Below are positions 39,962 through 50,071 of a DNA stretch of 64,000 bases, in pieces. Made by a program: the position numbers and the translations under genes. The stretch's first letter is position 1; every line of letters begins with the position of its first letter. The notes beneath the pieces were generated by a model that worked only from the letters and a program-made list of their open reading frames with translations, was not told the DNA's origin and made no database searches. Origin of the DNA: Hyaloraphidium curvatum (lineage: Eukaryota > Monoblepharomycota > Hyaloraphidiomycetes > Hyaloraphidiales > Hyaloraphidiaceae); contig JAIVFI010000011.1 in assembly GCA_025558095.1 (NCBI GenBank), forward strand, positions 496,001 to 560,000, in the 5' to 3' direction.

Positions 39962-41698
39962 ATGGACCCCGTTCAAGAAGCCGCCCCTCAGCAGGAGGTT
40001 CAGCAGCCTCAGGAAGCTAACGATTTGCAGAACAACCCGCAGGCCCAGGCGATTATCCAAGCTGCGCAGGCCGCGATCCAGCAAGTCGGCGCCGCCGCCA
40101 ACGACGTCGCCCAACTCGCCGTACAGCAAGCCGCGCAGCAAGCGGTTGCGGACCAGCTCGCCGCTCAGCAAGCCGTCATGCAACAGGCAGCGCAGGCGGC
40201 CGCCCAGCAAGCCGCCCAGCAAGCCGTCGCCGATCAGCTTGCCGCTCAGCTCGTGGCGCAACAGACCGCTCAGCAGTTGCCAGCTGCCCAAGTTCAACAG
40301 CAAGCCACCGCCGAGCAGCTTGCAGCGCAGCAGCTCCAGCAGCTCGCCGCACAGCAGCAGGGTCAGCGGAGCGAGCAAGCCCCGGCTGTCAACGCTGCCG
40401 CCGCTGGTCTCCAGCCGCAGCAGTTCGTCGACGCCGTACGGGCCATCGTTGGCGCTCAGCCGCCGAACGATGGAAGCACCGGCCTCCCCCAGGCGGATCG
40501 CCAGGGCGGAGCCGCCAAGCTCCCGGCTCAGCTGCTGCCTGCTTCTGTTCAGCCCTTCGATCCCGCTACGCAGGACCCGGAAGACTTCTTCCGCGACCTC
40601 ACTACGGTTCTCACGGCGTTCGGCTCCATCAACAACCTCGTCAAGGTCTTCCCGGTCTTCCTCGGGCCTCTGCCGCGCGCAATGTGGCACAACATCACGC
40701 CGCAGAGCCGCCCTCCGGACTATCCCGCGACGGCCACCTATCCTCCGGTGACCCAGAACGATGTGCTTGCCTGGCTACGCTACCACTTCGAGCCCCGCGA
40801 CGCATCGATGCATTATCGCCGGCACTACAACACGATTCAGATGACCAACGATGAGACCCTCGACGCCTTCGTTGCCCGCGTATCCCTGGCCGAGACGCGT
40901 TTCCTCTCGCACTGCGGCGATCAGCTTCCTACCAGGGAAGTGCAAGACAGCGTGTACGGCCAGAACCTGCTCTACGGACTGCGCCCGGAGCTACGCGGGA
41001 AGGCGCTCGAGCTCCTCGGGGATCACCTCATCAACCGCACTTCCGTCACCAAGGTCATCGAGAAGATGCGCACCGTCATGCAAGCATCGGGCCCTGCGCA
41101 GCCGCGCGACATCCGTTTCCTGGGCCAGAACTCGATTTCGGAGATTCCGGCTCTGGTCGGCCAGCACTCGTCTTCGGGCTCCTCCAAGGCGACCGACAAG
41201 GCGACGACGGAAGTGCTGCTGGCTCATACGCAGGCTCTCACAAAGCTGCTGGAGCCTAAGGGAGAGCGCAGGCCCACCGGTGGACCGCCGGGGGAGTCTG
41301 CGTTCCGGCCTCCGCGCCGTTTCGTCCCCTTCCAGTCTCGTCGGAGCCAGCCCTTGCCGCCTTCGGGGCCGAACAGCGACCTCGTCGAGATCAAGGAGCT
41401 CATCACCAAGCTGCTGCCGTCGCCTCGCCATCAGGTTCAGGCCGCGGAGACCAGGTCGAACCCCCCCGCGAGGCCTCCTCCGATCGATCGGCCCCGTCAG
41501 CAGCAGGAGCGCCAGGATCGCCGGCCCTTCACCTCGGAGTACCGCGACCAGAAGCGCTTCCAGCCTCGCCACTGCCATCTCTGTGGCATGGATGGGCATG
41601 CTCAGGACGAGTGCTGGGAGTTGGAGAAGAATGCCAACCGCCGCCCACTCAACTGGAAGTCTCGCCTCGGCAACACCCCTTCGATGCCAAAAAACTAG
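39962..41698 (+). CDS. gag: Gag, copy 4 (diverged, 27 residues longer)
   Basis: 578 aa. It differs from copies 1-3 by an in-frame 81-bp expansion of the Ala/Gln-rich region (about 40120-40200, AAQQAV-type units) and by scattered substitutions, several silent. The capsid-like region and CCHC knuckle are intact and the frameshift heptamer is at 41689-41695. It represents an element distinct from copy 1. Confidence 0.88.
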   Translation: MDPVQEAAPQQEVQQPQEANDLQNNPQAQAIIQAAQAAIQQVGAAANDVAQLAVQQAAQQAVADQLAAQQAVMQQAAQAAAQQAAQQAVADQLAAQLVAQQTAQQLPAAQVQQQATAEQLAAQQLQQLAAQQQGQRSEQAPAVNAAAAGLQPQQFVDAVRAIVGAQPPNDGSTGLPQADRQGGAAKLPAQLLPASVQPFDPATQDPEDFFRDLTTVLTAFGSINNLVKVFPVFLGPLPRAMWHNITPQSRPPDYPATATYPPVTQNDVLAWLRYHFEPRDASMHYRRHYNTIQMTNDETLDAFVARVSLAETRFLSHCGDQLPTREVQDSVYGQNLLYGLRPELRGKALELLGDHLINRTSVTKVIEKMRTVMQASGPAQPRDIRFLGQNSISEIPALVGQHSSSGSSKATDKATTEVLLAHTQALTKLLEPKGERRPTGGPPGESAFRPPRRFVPFQSRRSQPLPPSGPNSDLVEIKELITKLLPSPRHQVQAAETRSNPPARPPPIDRPRQQQERQDRRPFTSEYRDQKRFQPRHCHLCGMDGHAQDECWELEKNANRRPLNWKSRLGNTPSMPKN

Positions 41699-43948
41699 CT
41701 TTGCCCTCAGTGCCACACGGCCATAGGGGGGCAGAGATCCAAGCTCTTGAACCACATGTGGAACCTCTTCCTGGAACTTCCCCGCTGCCGGACGGCACGG
41801 ACCCTTCATCTCCTGGCGGATCGCCAGAGTTGTCGGATTCCGCGACCGATGAACCGACGGCGGAGGACCACGTTCATCATTGGCCCTTCGGGGGCACGGA
41901 GTACATCCTCTTCCTCGAGGCGGAGGCAGCTCGACAGGCCGCCGTTCGTCAGCAGCGGGAGGCGCTCATGCCGATCGACGAGACCCTGGCCCCGCCGCCG
42001 GCAGCGGATTCGGCGTCGCCCGGCTCGGTCGAGGTCGTGGGAAACGGTGAACCGGCGGCACAGGATGCGGACGCGGAATCAGCGGATGCACCTATGCACG
42101 AGGGCCCGACCGTCCGCGCCGTTCCCGGACCTTTCGAAAGGCCCCCTCCTCCTTCCGCCTACGCACGACCACCGCTGCCTGGCCCTCGGCCTCGCCCGCG
42201 GCCACCTGCTCCGGTCGCCCCTCCGCCGGATTGCTGGACGTGGACTTCGCAAGTGCAGTTCCACTATCAGGCGGCACGCGTTTCGGCATGGGTCAACGGT
42301 GTGAATACCCCCGCGGCCCTCGTCGACTCCGGTGCCTCAGTGGTGGCGGTTCGGTCGTCCTTCTTCTGCCGGATCCACCCGTCGCCACCGATCAAACCAT
42401 GGACACTCGGCACCCTCAGCACGGCCGCGGCCGGCGGAACCATGTGGGTCCGCGGAGTTGCTAAGATGGACATCCTGGTCGGGAATCAACACTGCGTCAT
42501 GGACGTCGCCATCATGGACGGTCTCATGGACGACGTGATCCTCGGCACCCCTTGGCTCTCCGCCCTACGCGTTCAGATGGACTGGGAGACGCCGGTCCTC
42601 TATTTCAAGGACGATCCGGAGGGGGTCGTCGTGCCAATGCACATTGTTGCGCGACCGCTCTTCGGATCACACCTGGTCGCCCCGCTCCATTTAACCACCT
42701 CCATCACGGTCTACCCCAACGAGGACGTCTCGATCACCGCTGAGCTGGCCCCGACGACTCCCTTGGCGACCGTCGTGGAGATGGACTTGACAGGGGTCAT
42801 CGAGACGCCGAACACTTCGCCGTTCGATCGCCTCTTCATCATCCCGTCGGCGACGCCCGACAGAGACGGTCGGCTGCCGATTCTCATCCGCAACTACGGG
42901 ACGACACCGGTCACGATCGGCCCGGGCACCCACCTCGGCCGCTTCCGCGTGCGGATTCCTGGATTTCTCGCTCCGGAACCGCCCACGTATCTGGCTCCCG
43001 CGCAGATCTCGATGCTGGAGCCCGAGCTGCCCCACACCGAACCGGCCGAATCCACGCTCACGGTCGAGGAGACCATCGATCTGTTTGCGGTGCCCTCGCC
43101 GGGATCGATGGGACCACCTCAGCCTCCCGGCGTGGAGCCTCCCCCGGTCGAGGCTATCGAGCTCAAGATGGACCAAATGATCCTGAGCGAGGGGGACAAA
43201 CCTCGTTTCCATAAGCTCTGCGACCGCTACGGGGACGTGTTTGGTCCTTGGATCGGCAAGCTGCGCAACCATCGCTTCCGGATCGACACGGGCGACCTCA
43301 AGCCGATCCACCAGATGCCGTACCGGACCCCGTTCCGGCTTCGCGGGGAAATGGACAAGATCATCGACGACCTGCTCGTGCAGGGCGTAGTCGTCCCCTC
43401 GCGAAGCCCCTGGGCCACGCCCTGCATCATGGTGCCAAAAGGGCACGGCTCGGGCGAATGGCGCCTGGTGATCGATTACCGGAAGCTCAACGCCGCCACC
43501 AAGCGCGACGTCTACCCGATGAAGAACCCAAGCGACACTCTTGCTCTCCTCAGCGCGGCCAAGGTGTGGAGCGTTTGCGACATCCGCTCCGGCTTTTGGC
43601 ACGTGGAGGTGGCCGACGAGGACAAGGAAAAGACGGCCTTCACGACGTACCGCGGTCTCTACCAGTGGGAGCGGATGGCCATGGGCTTTACCAACGCTCC
43701 TGCAACCTTTGCTCGGATCATGGACGAGCTCCTCGCCGGCCTCCAGTGGTACTGCTTGGTGGTCTTCATCGACGACATCATTATCTTCTCGCAGACGGTC
43801 AACGAGCACCTCGTGCACCTGGAGCTCCTCTTTGACCGACTGCGCGAGGCCGGGATGACTCTGAAGCTGGCCAAATGCAAGTTCTTCCGCCGCGAGGTCA
43901 AATACCTCGGGCATTACGTCACCGCCGACGGCCTCAAGGTCGACCCCG
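41611..43948 (+). pseudogene. pol: Pol, copy 4, truncated after RT
   Basis: Protease and RT including the FIDD box are retained, with amino-acid changes relative to copies 1-3 (for example His to Tyr in the FTT-x-RGLYQW segment and Asp to Asn in TVNEHL). Homology ends abruptly after DGLKVDP at 43948. The frame then runs through unrelated sequence to a stop at 44154. RNase H, integrase, ORF3 and the 3' LTR are all missing, so this copy cannot be autonomous. Confidence 0.85.
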
Positions 43949-44213
43949 GGCTGGAGACTGCTCAAGAGAGGCCTTCAGATCTGATCCAGAGCAAGCAAAG
44001 GGCAGCGAGGCGCAAAGTTTCGGTTGCGCTTCGTTCCGACTCACGCGCGCATCGCCATGATGTGGGACAGCTTCGCGGCGAACTTCAACGTGCAACAGCG
44101 ATAAAATTCTTTGCATCAAGGCCACAACGTCAAGCTGATGCGCCATCTGCTTAACCGCGCAAGGTCTGGTGGTGAATCCAGCGCCGGGCAGACTCCTCGA
44201 GGTGAGCTACCAG
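43949..44213. other. Deletion junction and unassigned sequence
   Basis: This sequence directly follows the truncated element. No LTR, target duplication or protein family was recognised. The junction with RT sequence shows no obvious repeat, so the element end was probably lost by deletion. Confidence 0.4.
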
Positions 44214-44305
44214 CGAGTCCTCATCGAACTGCTCCGCAGCTGACCCGCGGCACCTCTTACGAGTCCTCATCGAACTGCTCCGCAGCTGACCCGCGGCACC
44301 TCTTA
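44214..44305. repeat. Perfect 46-bp tandem duplication
   Basis: Positions 44214-44259 and 44260-44305 are identical (start CGAGTCCTCATCGAACTGCT). The duplication lies in the last exon of the minus-strand GTPase gene. Because 46 is not a multiple of 3, the second copy brings a TAA into frame. Confidence 0.9.
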
Positions 44306-44975
44306 GCCCAGTTGCGTGCGCTGACAATGTACAGCGGGAAGCCGATCAGCCCTTTAGCGGCGAAGTCGTGCTCCATGGTGGTCTTCAGAGCGGTCTTGGC
44401 GACTTCGGCGTCTGCCCTCGAACGGGCACCGCTGTCCATCAGAGACTCAAGATCGACATCCGCCTTGTTCCAGATCAAGCACATCTTCACCCAAAGTCCT
44501 GAGTTGCGCCTGACGATGTCGTTCACCACCTCGTGGATCCTGCCTGCAGAGACGATGACGATCATGTGGAACCCGTCTGCGCGATGCGTCAGCTCGAGGC
44601 CCCGGCCGCTGATAAGCTATCCTACACAAAAGTTCGTCTACGTAATAGGTCGAAGCCGGATGATCCGCCGTCCCAGCGCCTGGGATGTCCCACACCTTGA
44701 CGTATGGGAGACGCGGGTGCGAGTACTTCTTGTGCTCGTGCGTCGTCTCCGTAATCCCCACGGGGGCGGACCCGGGGGCGCCGTTCCTCAGGCCCAAAAT
44801 GCAGTTGATGACCGACGACTTGCCGGTCCCGGCCGGCCCGCAGACGGCGACATGGAACTAGAAACCCTTGTCGGCGTAAGCCAGCATAATGGCGCGCAGG
44901 TGCACTAACCTCGTTGTGCCAGTCGACGCCTAGCGTATGGTAGGCAGCGGCGAACTTCGCCAGGATGTTGCCCAT
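44257..44975 (-). CDS. IRG-like (p47-type) GTPase, C-terminally truncated
   Basis: Exons on the minus strand: 44910-44975, 44626-44857 and 44257-44576, with introns of 52 and 49 bp. The protein starts MGNILAKF; an in-frame ATG four codons upstream is possible. MG- at the start allows N-myristoylation as in Irga6. GTPase motifs: G1 CGPAGTGKSS, G3 DIPGAG, G4 NKAD and a conserved SARNWA near the G5 position. Exon 2 is 232 nt, the same length as in the neighbouring paralogue. The 46-bp duplication creates an early TAA. Without it the frame would continue ~16 more residues that align with the paralogue's C-terminus, so the present protein has lost its last helix. IRG proteins act in membrane-associated immunity in animals; the role here is unknown. 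Confidence 0.65.
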
Positions 44976-44987
44976 CGCTGCAAGCAC

Positions 44988-45201
44988 GCGTTTCGATACG
45001 GTTGATGATCACATGTGAGGGAGAGTTTAGGACCTGCACAGCCCGAAGGCCGTCTTACGCGCGTCAACTGCCGTCACGACGAGCGTCCACGCCGTCAGGA
45101 CGCCGTCTAGACGCCGTCCGAACTGCGCCTCAACGCAGCTATGAATAAACTCCCGGGCCGCTGGTCCGAGCACCGGCCATCACTCCCCGAGAACTTCAAA
45201 C
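44988..45201. promoter_or_regulatory. Divergent promoter region of the GTPase pair
   Basis: About 0.2 kb lies between the two oppositely transcribed GTPase genes. No TATA box or repeat is clear. Confidence 0.35.
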
Positions 45202-46092
45202 ATGGGCAACGTCGTCGCCGCCATCTTGCCTGCGATGCCCGTCATCTTCCACATCATCGACGCCATCGTCTCCATCTTCAAGCAGCCGCCGAAGCGCCCG
45301 GTCGAGGTCGCGCCGGCCCAGGGCAAGACCCCCGCGGAGCTCATCGCGGAGGCCCAGCGAGCACTCGGCATCGACCCGGTGAACAAGGTGTGTCTCGCCG
45401 CCGCCGCCGCTCGCAGGCTTTGCTGACCTCTGCACCCGCCGCTCGCAGTACAACATCGGCTACTGCGGTCCCTCCGGCGTCGGCAAGTCCTCCCTGGTCA
45501 ACGCGCTGCTCGGTCTGCGCAACGGTGCTCCCGGCGCGGCCGATACCGGCATCGTCGAAACTACGGCGACAATCAAGAAGTACAACAATCCCTCTCTGCC
45601 TTACCTCGATAACTGGGACATCCCCGGCGCCGGCACCGAGAACCACCCCGCCGCGACCTACTTTGCCGACTAGTTCCTCTGTGGGCTGCCCTTCTTGGCG
45701 CCTCCTCACGCATGCGTTGACGTGCCTTTGCAGATGCCTTCGACGCCATCCTGCTTATGTCGGCAAACCGCTTCATGGCGGTTGCTCAAGACGTCGCCAA
45801 CGGCGCCAGGGAGTTCAACAGGAACGTCGCTCTCGTGTGGACCAAGGCCGACATCGATCTGGACTCGCTCGTGTTCGACGAGGGCTTGTCGGTCCAGGAA
45901 GCCAAGCGCCAGCTCCGCATGCGGGTCGAGAGTGACCGGCAGAGGAACGGTCTCGGCCACCTCCCCTTCTTCATGGTCAGCGCCCGCAACTGGGCTAGGA
46001 GGCTCAACGGCGACGCCGATGCGGAGGTCTTCGACATGGAGGCCCTGCTCACCTACGTCCGCGGCGCCGTCGAAGCCCGCGTGAGGCCTTAG
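45202..46092 (+). pseudogene. IRG-like GTPase with in-frame TAG
   Basis: Exons 45202-45387, 45449-45680 and 45734-46092, with introns of 61 and 53 bp. The N-terminus (MGNVVAAILPAMPVIFHIID) is hydrophobic, with a potential myristoylation glycine. Motifs: G1 CGPSGVGKSS, G3 DIPGAG, G4 TKAD, and SARNWARR near G5. In exon 2 the codon at 45671-45673 is TAG where the paralogue has GAA in YVDELLY. No alternative donor precedes it, so translation would stop after G3. One substitution from GAG would explain it. It could be a recent pseudogene, a readthrough case or a sequencing error; the rest of the frame is intact. Confidence 0.6.
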
Positions 46093-46613
46093 GCCGCGGA
46101 CCCCTGAAGATAACGGCTGTGGTAGCTTTGCAAAGTTGTACAAGTTCGGAAAACATGTTGTGGACGTCGTGTTGTATCTACTTTCTCCTGCGACGTCCGT
46201 CTACTTCCACCTCACGTCTCCAGGCCACATCTTCTCGTCACCCTGATGGGCCAGTGACGACGCCTTTCATCGGCCGCCGCAAGCACCGTCATCACCCGCA
46301 GATCCACACGGCGGAGGCCGGTCCTGCGTCGCCAGGCACAGAGGAAGGCGGAAAACGTCCTGCCGGCCGCGCGCTGGCTTCGTCGCCACAGTCGCAACCA
46401 TGCTAGGCGCGATTCAAGGACGGCATGATCCCCACATTGCAACAGCAGTCCGCAGCGAGCCCCAGCCCGGGACTCGCACCCCTCGAGACCGGGCAGCTCC
46501 GATCAGGCGAGTGCGAATCGGTCGCGTGCGCCAGAGGCGCGCCTTGCACCCGCCGCAGGCCCATTTCACACGGCTGACGCGGCTGCGCATGTGCCGTCCA
46601 TCTCGTCCGTCAG
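46093..46613. other. Intergenic, nothing recognised
   Basis: No coding signature or repeat. A short segment near 46470-46490 resembles a tRNA T-arm in reverse orientation but lacks the rest of a cloverleaf. Confidence 0.4.
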
Positions 46614-46720
46614 GAGCTACAGCCTGTGCCACGCTTTTCACCCTCGCGATCGGGCTGTGGAGCATACTGAGGTCCGCTGGCGTGTTTGCCACGGTCGAGA
46701 CCTTCTGTCCGACCAGGTGA
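46614..46720 (+). pseudogene. Fragment related to the C-terminus of the membrane protein at 52035
   Basis: The frame reads TLAIGLWSILRSAGVFATVE before a stop at 46718-46720. The C-terminus of the 484-aa membrane protein has TLSFGVWSVFRAAGVYFTVE at the corresponding place. About half the positions match over ~27 residues, and a possible acceptor AG precedes it at 46612-46613. No upstream part of the gene was found, so it is probably a remnant. Confidence 0.4.
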
Positions 46721-47040
46721 ATGAAACATTCCTCCGTCAGACGTAGCCTGTAGATCATGGAGGCGGCGTCCAGCGCGAAAAGTGCTCGAATTCCAGCAGC
46801 TTCCTAATCAACATCCCCTTGCAGCTCCAGCGCATCGCGGTTCCAGTAGTGCGATCGGCGACTCCGCAAAGTGAGTGGGTGCTCGGCGAAGCCGCAGCTG
46901 GACCACTGCGGACAAACACGGGCGAGGCACGCAACACCATCGCTGCCTGAAAGCGGAGCGGAAAGCCGGCCCCGCCGTCTTTCGACTGCGTTCCACGCGT
47001 TACCGGCTTCGGTCCGCCTCCGCGGGCCGCGCGGGCCGGA
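46721..47040. other. Upstream region of the SET-domain gene
   Basis: No gene or repeat recognised. It presumably includes the promoter and 5' leader of the gene at 47041. Confidence 0.35.
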
Positions 47041-48140
47041 ATGCCGCGCCTCGACTGGTTCCTCGGCGGCCTCCGCCCCGCGCACATCCTGCTGCTCGGG
47101 GCCGCGGCGTGGTACCTCCGCGACGTGGGTGGCCGCCTTCTATCCCCGATTGGCCGATTCCGAACCCGTTCCGCAGTGGCGGCCGCACAACATGGTCGAG
47201 CTCCGCCTCCCGGACGGCCTCCCCCCCTTCCTGGCCTCGGCCCTCCTTCCGCCGGCCGCTCCCGCCCCCCTCCCGCCCCCCATCCCCGCCGCAGCCCCCC
47301 GCAGATTCACCTTCGCCGACTTCGAGCGCCTCATGGGCGTGCAGCAGCTCCACGCGACCGCGACGGACCCGCGCGTCGCGCACCTCCTGGACGCGCACGA
47401 CATCCGGAAGGACAAGGCCTACACCGAGAACCCCGAGGCGGCGGAGCAGAACGCGTTCATGTACGGCACGTGGATCGACCGCGGCACCTCCGGGGACGAA
47501 CGGTTCTACGTCGAATGGACGGGGCCTCAGCGGGGGTACGGCCTTTTCGCGGCGGTGGGGATACCCATCGGGACCCCCGTGGGGGTGTTTGGCGGGGTGG
47601 TGACCAACGCCTCGTACGGGTCGCGCTACTCGTGGGCGTACAACTCGGACGGGGAGCTGCCGGGGGAAGACGGCAGGCCGCTTTCGCTGGTGCTGGACGG
47701 GTGGCTGTACGGCAACTACCTGCGGTATCCGAACCACGAGAACGAGCCCAACACGGAGGTGGTGTTTGTGCCCTACAAGAACAGGTGGCACGTCGTGTAC
47801 GTGTCCTCCAGGTGAGTCCTCGGGCGGCGCGGTCGTCTGGGCGGTCACCCAAATGCCAATCTTCCACCACAGGGCAATATCGCCGGGCGAGGAGGTCACC
47901 ATCTCGTACGGCGACGCCTACTGGGAGGGATCGATGAAGGACGAGCTCGTGCTCGCCGACGGCGCCAAGCCCGCCGCCCCGGCCCCCGCGCCCGCGCCGC
48001 CGGCGCCAGCTCCGGCGCACAAGCCCGCTTCCATCGCGAAGCCCGCCGAGTCGGAGGGGGAGGAGGCCGAGGACGACGAGGACGTTGAATACGTGACTGT
48101 AGTCAAGACGGTCTACACCTCGACCGTGTACAAGGACTAG
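47041..48140 (+). CDS. SET-domain protein with N-terminal membrane anchor
   Basis: Exons 47041-47124, 47177-47811 and 47873-48140 give 328 aa. The first exon encodes a likely signal anchor (RPAHILLLGAAAWYL). The SET domain runs from ~residue 130: GYGLFAAVGIPIGTPVGVF (SET-N), YLRYPNHENEPNTEV (the RxxNHxxxPN-type motif) and ISPGEEVTISYGDAYW (GEExxxxYG). These match lysine methyltransferase cofactor- and substrate-binding motifs. The tail is Pro/Ala rich, then acidic (EGEEAEDDEDVEY). A membrane anchor ahead of a SET domain is unusual and points away from histone modification. The substrate is unknown. Confidence 0.75.
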
Positions 48141-48332
48141 CTGCGGCCACACGGCATGGATGTATCCACGGGAAGATGGAGTACATCGTGATCTATCGTA
48201 TTGGCCGCTTGATCGAGCTCGATGGTCTTTCGCAGAGGACGTTCGGGACGCGGTCCCTTCTGCAATTCGGACCCTACCGCCTCCCGAAGTTCCCACTGCC
48301 TTCCCCCCCTCTAACCCCGATCCGGCGCCGCG

Positions 48333-49975
48333 ATGCGGTGGCCGCCGCCCCTCCTCCTCCTCCTCTCCCTCGCGCTCCCGTCCCTCGCGGCCGCGGCGTC
48401 GTGGCCGGCGCGTGCGACGGTGACCGCGCGCGGCGGGCCCGTCCCGTTCCGCGACCGCTGGCGGCAGTGCGCCGAGCTGCGCATTGCCAACGGCATGGCG
48501 GCCGACGTCGGCGCGCGGTGGGCGGCGACGCTCGCGCTCGACGGCGGCGAGCTGCTCGACTTTGCCGGCGCCGTGCGTTCACCGGCGGCTGCACCTTTGG
48601 ATCGCTTTAACCCCCACTTTAACCCCTTCTAGGACTTCGAGGCCGCGCCGGGCAGCACCGCATCGCGTCGGCTGTACGCCCTCCGACCGCGCGACGCCGC
48701 CCTCTCCGTGGTCCCCGCCGGCGGCGAGCTCCCCGGCCTGCCCTTCTGCGTGGCCTACCGCACAACGTGGGCCGCGGACTTTGACGTGCGGCTGTCCCCC
48801 GAGGACGAGCACGACTTGCCCGCCGGGGAGCAGGGCAGCCAGTACGTCGTGCAGGTGTCCCCCGAGGGCGAGTCCGGGCCCAGGCACCACCTGCTCCTCC
48901 GGCGCCAGTCGGACACAACGACCTTCACCAAGAACTTCGACACGGGGTACTGCTCCTGCATCCCCACCTCGGGCTGGGTCCCCACGGACCCGCTGACCCC
49001 GCTGCTGGGCTGCCCGAGCCTGCTGCCGATGAACGCGCTGCCGGCCTTCCTCCCGGCCCTGACCAACATGACCCGCGACGTGATCACCGCCGGCGCGCAG
49101 TCGCCCGTCGTCCCCGGGCGCGAGGTGTCGATGCGGCTGGGGCCGGCGGAGGGCCCGGAAAAGTGCAAGGCGGACAGGGCGCCGGACGTGCCCAACTGCA
49201 GGTGGCTCTTTACGCTCTCGGGCAACTGGGAGTCGCTGCGCGACTGCGGGTGGTCCGCGCCCGATACCACCACGATCCCGGGGTACGAGGTGCGCAACAA
49301 CACCATCAGGCTGGAGTGGAAGGACCGCCTCCCCGACGGGCGCCTGTCGACCAACTCGATCCTGCTGCCCGTGTCGATCCGCTTCCCGGCCTTTGTGCAG
49401 CTCGACACCTCGATCGCAATGGTCGACGAGAGCGGCGTCAAGAACTTTTCGCTGGACGCGCTGCTGCTGCAGGGCCTGCCGGGGAGCAGGTACCTCACCG
49501 TGCGGTGGAAGATGCATTCCAGGTGGGCCGCCCGCGCTTCTGCCCGCGGGAAACCGCTCACCCGCCCTTTTGCACAAGGTGGCCGCACAACCTGACCCTG
49601 GCCTCCAACGCCCTCGACCTCCCCTACATCCCCGCCGGCCCCGTCACCGCCCCCGCGTGGAACCCGCCCGTGTGCATCAAGAACTCGTCCCACCCGGACC
49701 AGACCCCCGGCTCGGGGACCTTCACCGCCAGCTGGACCCACGCCTCGTCGGGGTTCACGGTCAACGACTTTTGCTACCAGTCCGGGTCGTTCCTCATCCC
49801 CCTGGGCGGGAGGTGCGACGTCGGGGGACGGTACACGGTGGCGTTCGACACGTCCTGCTTCGTGGTGATGACGGCGGACAACGTGTGCGCGGGGCAGAGG
49901 CTGCAGGCGGCGTTCGAAATCGGGACGGCGCCGGGGCAGCTTTCGCTGGACGTGTGCAACGGGCAGGGGGCGTAG
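48333..49975 (+). CDS. Secreted Cys-rich protein, unknown family
   Basis: Exons 48333-48572, 48633-49522 and 49579-49975 give 508 aa. A clear signal peptide opens the protein (PPPLLLLLSLALPSLAAAAS). The mature part has many Cys, Trp and Gly residues and several N-glycosylation sequons (NMT, NNT, NSS, NLT). Repeated β-strand-like patterns suggest a β-sandwich adhesive or carbohydrate-binding protein, but no family was recognised. All introns are GT-AG, 56-60 bp, with matching phases. Confidence 0.7.
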
Positions 49976-50071
49976 AAGTGTCGCAGGCGTTGTGTTCTGT
50001 GTCGAATGTCCACGCGTCAAAGCCGACAGAGTCCCCTTCCTTCCACATCGACGGCCATCCCTCGCTGCGGA

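Noticed and set aside
46440-46520. Possible minus-strand tRNA (T-arm-like GGGTGCGAGTCCC)
   Set aside because: No acceptor stem, D-arm or anticodon arm could be placed around it, and the T-loop deviates from TTCRA.
48755-50020. 421-codon minus-strand frame opposite the secreted Cys-rich protein
   Set aside because: The plus strand has a signal peptide, phased introns and glycosylation sequons; the minus frame is Arg/Ser-rich low-complexity shadow.
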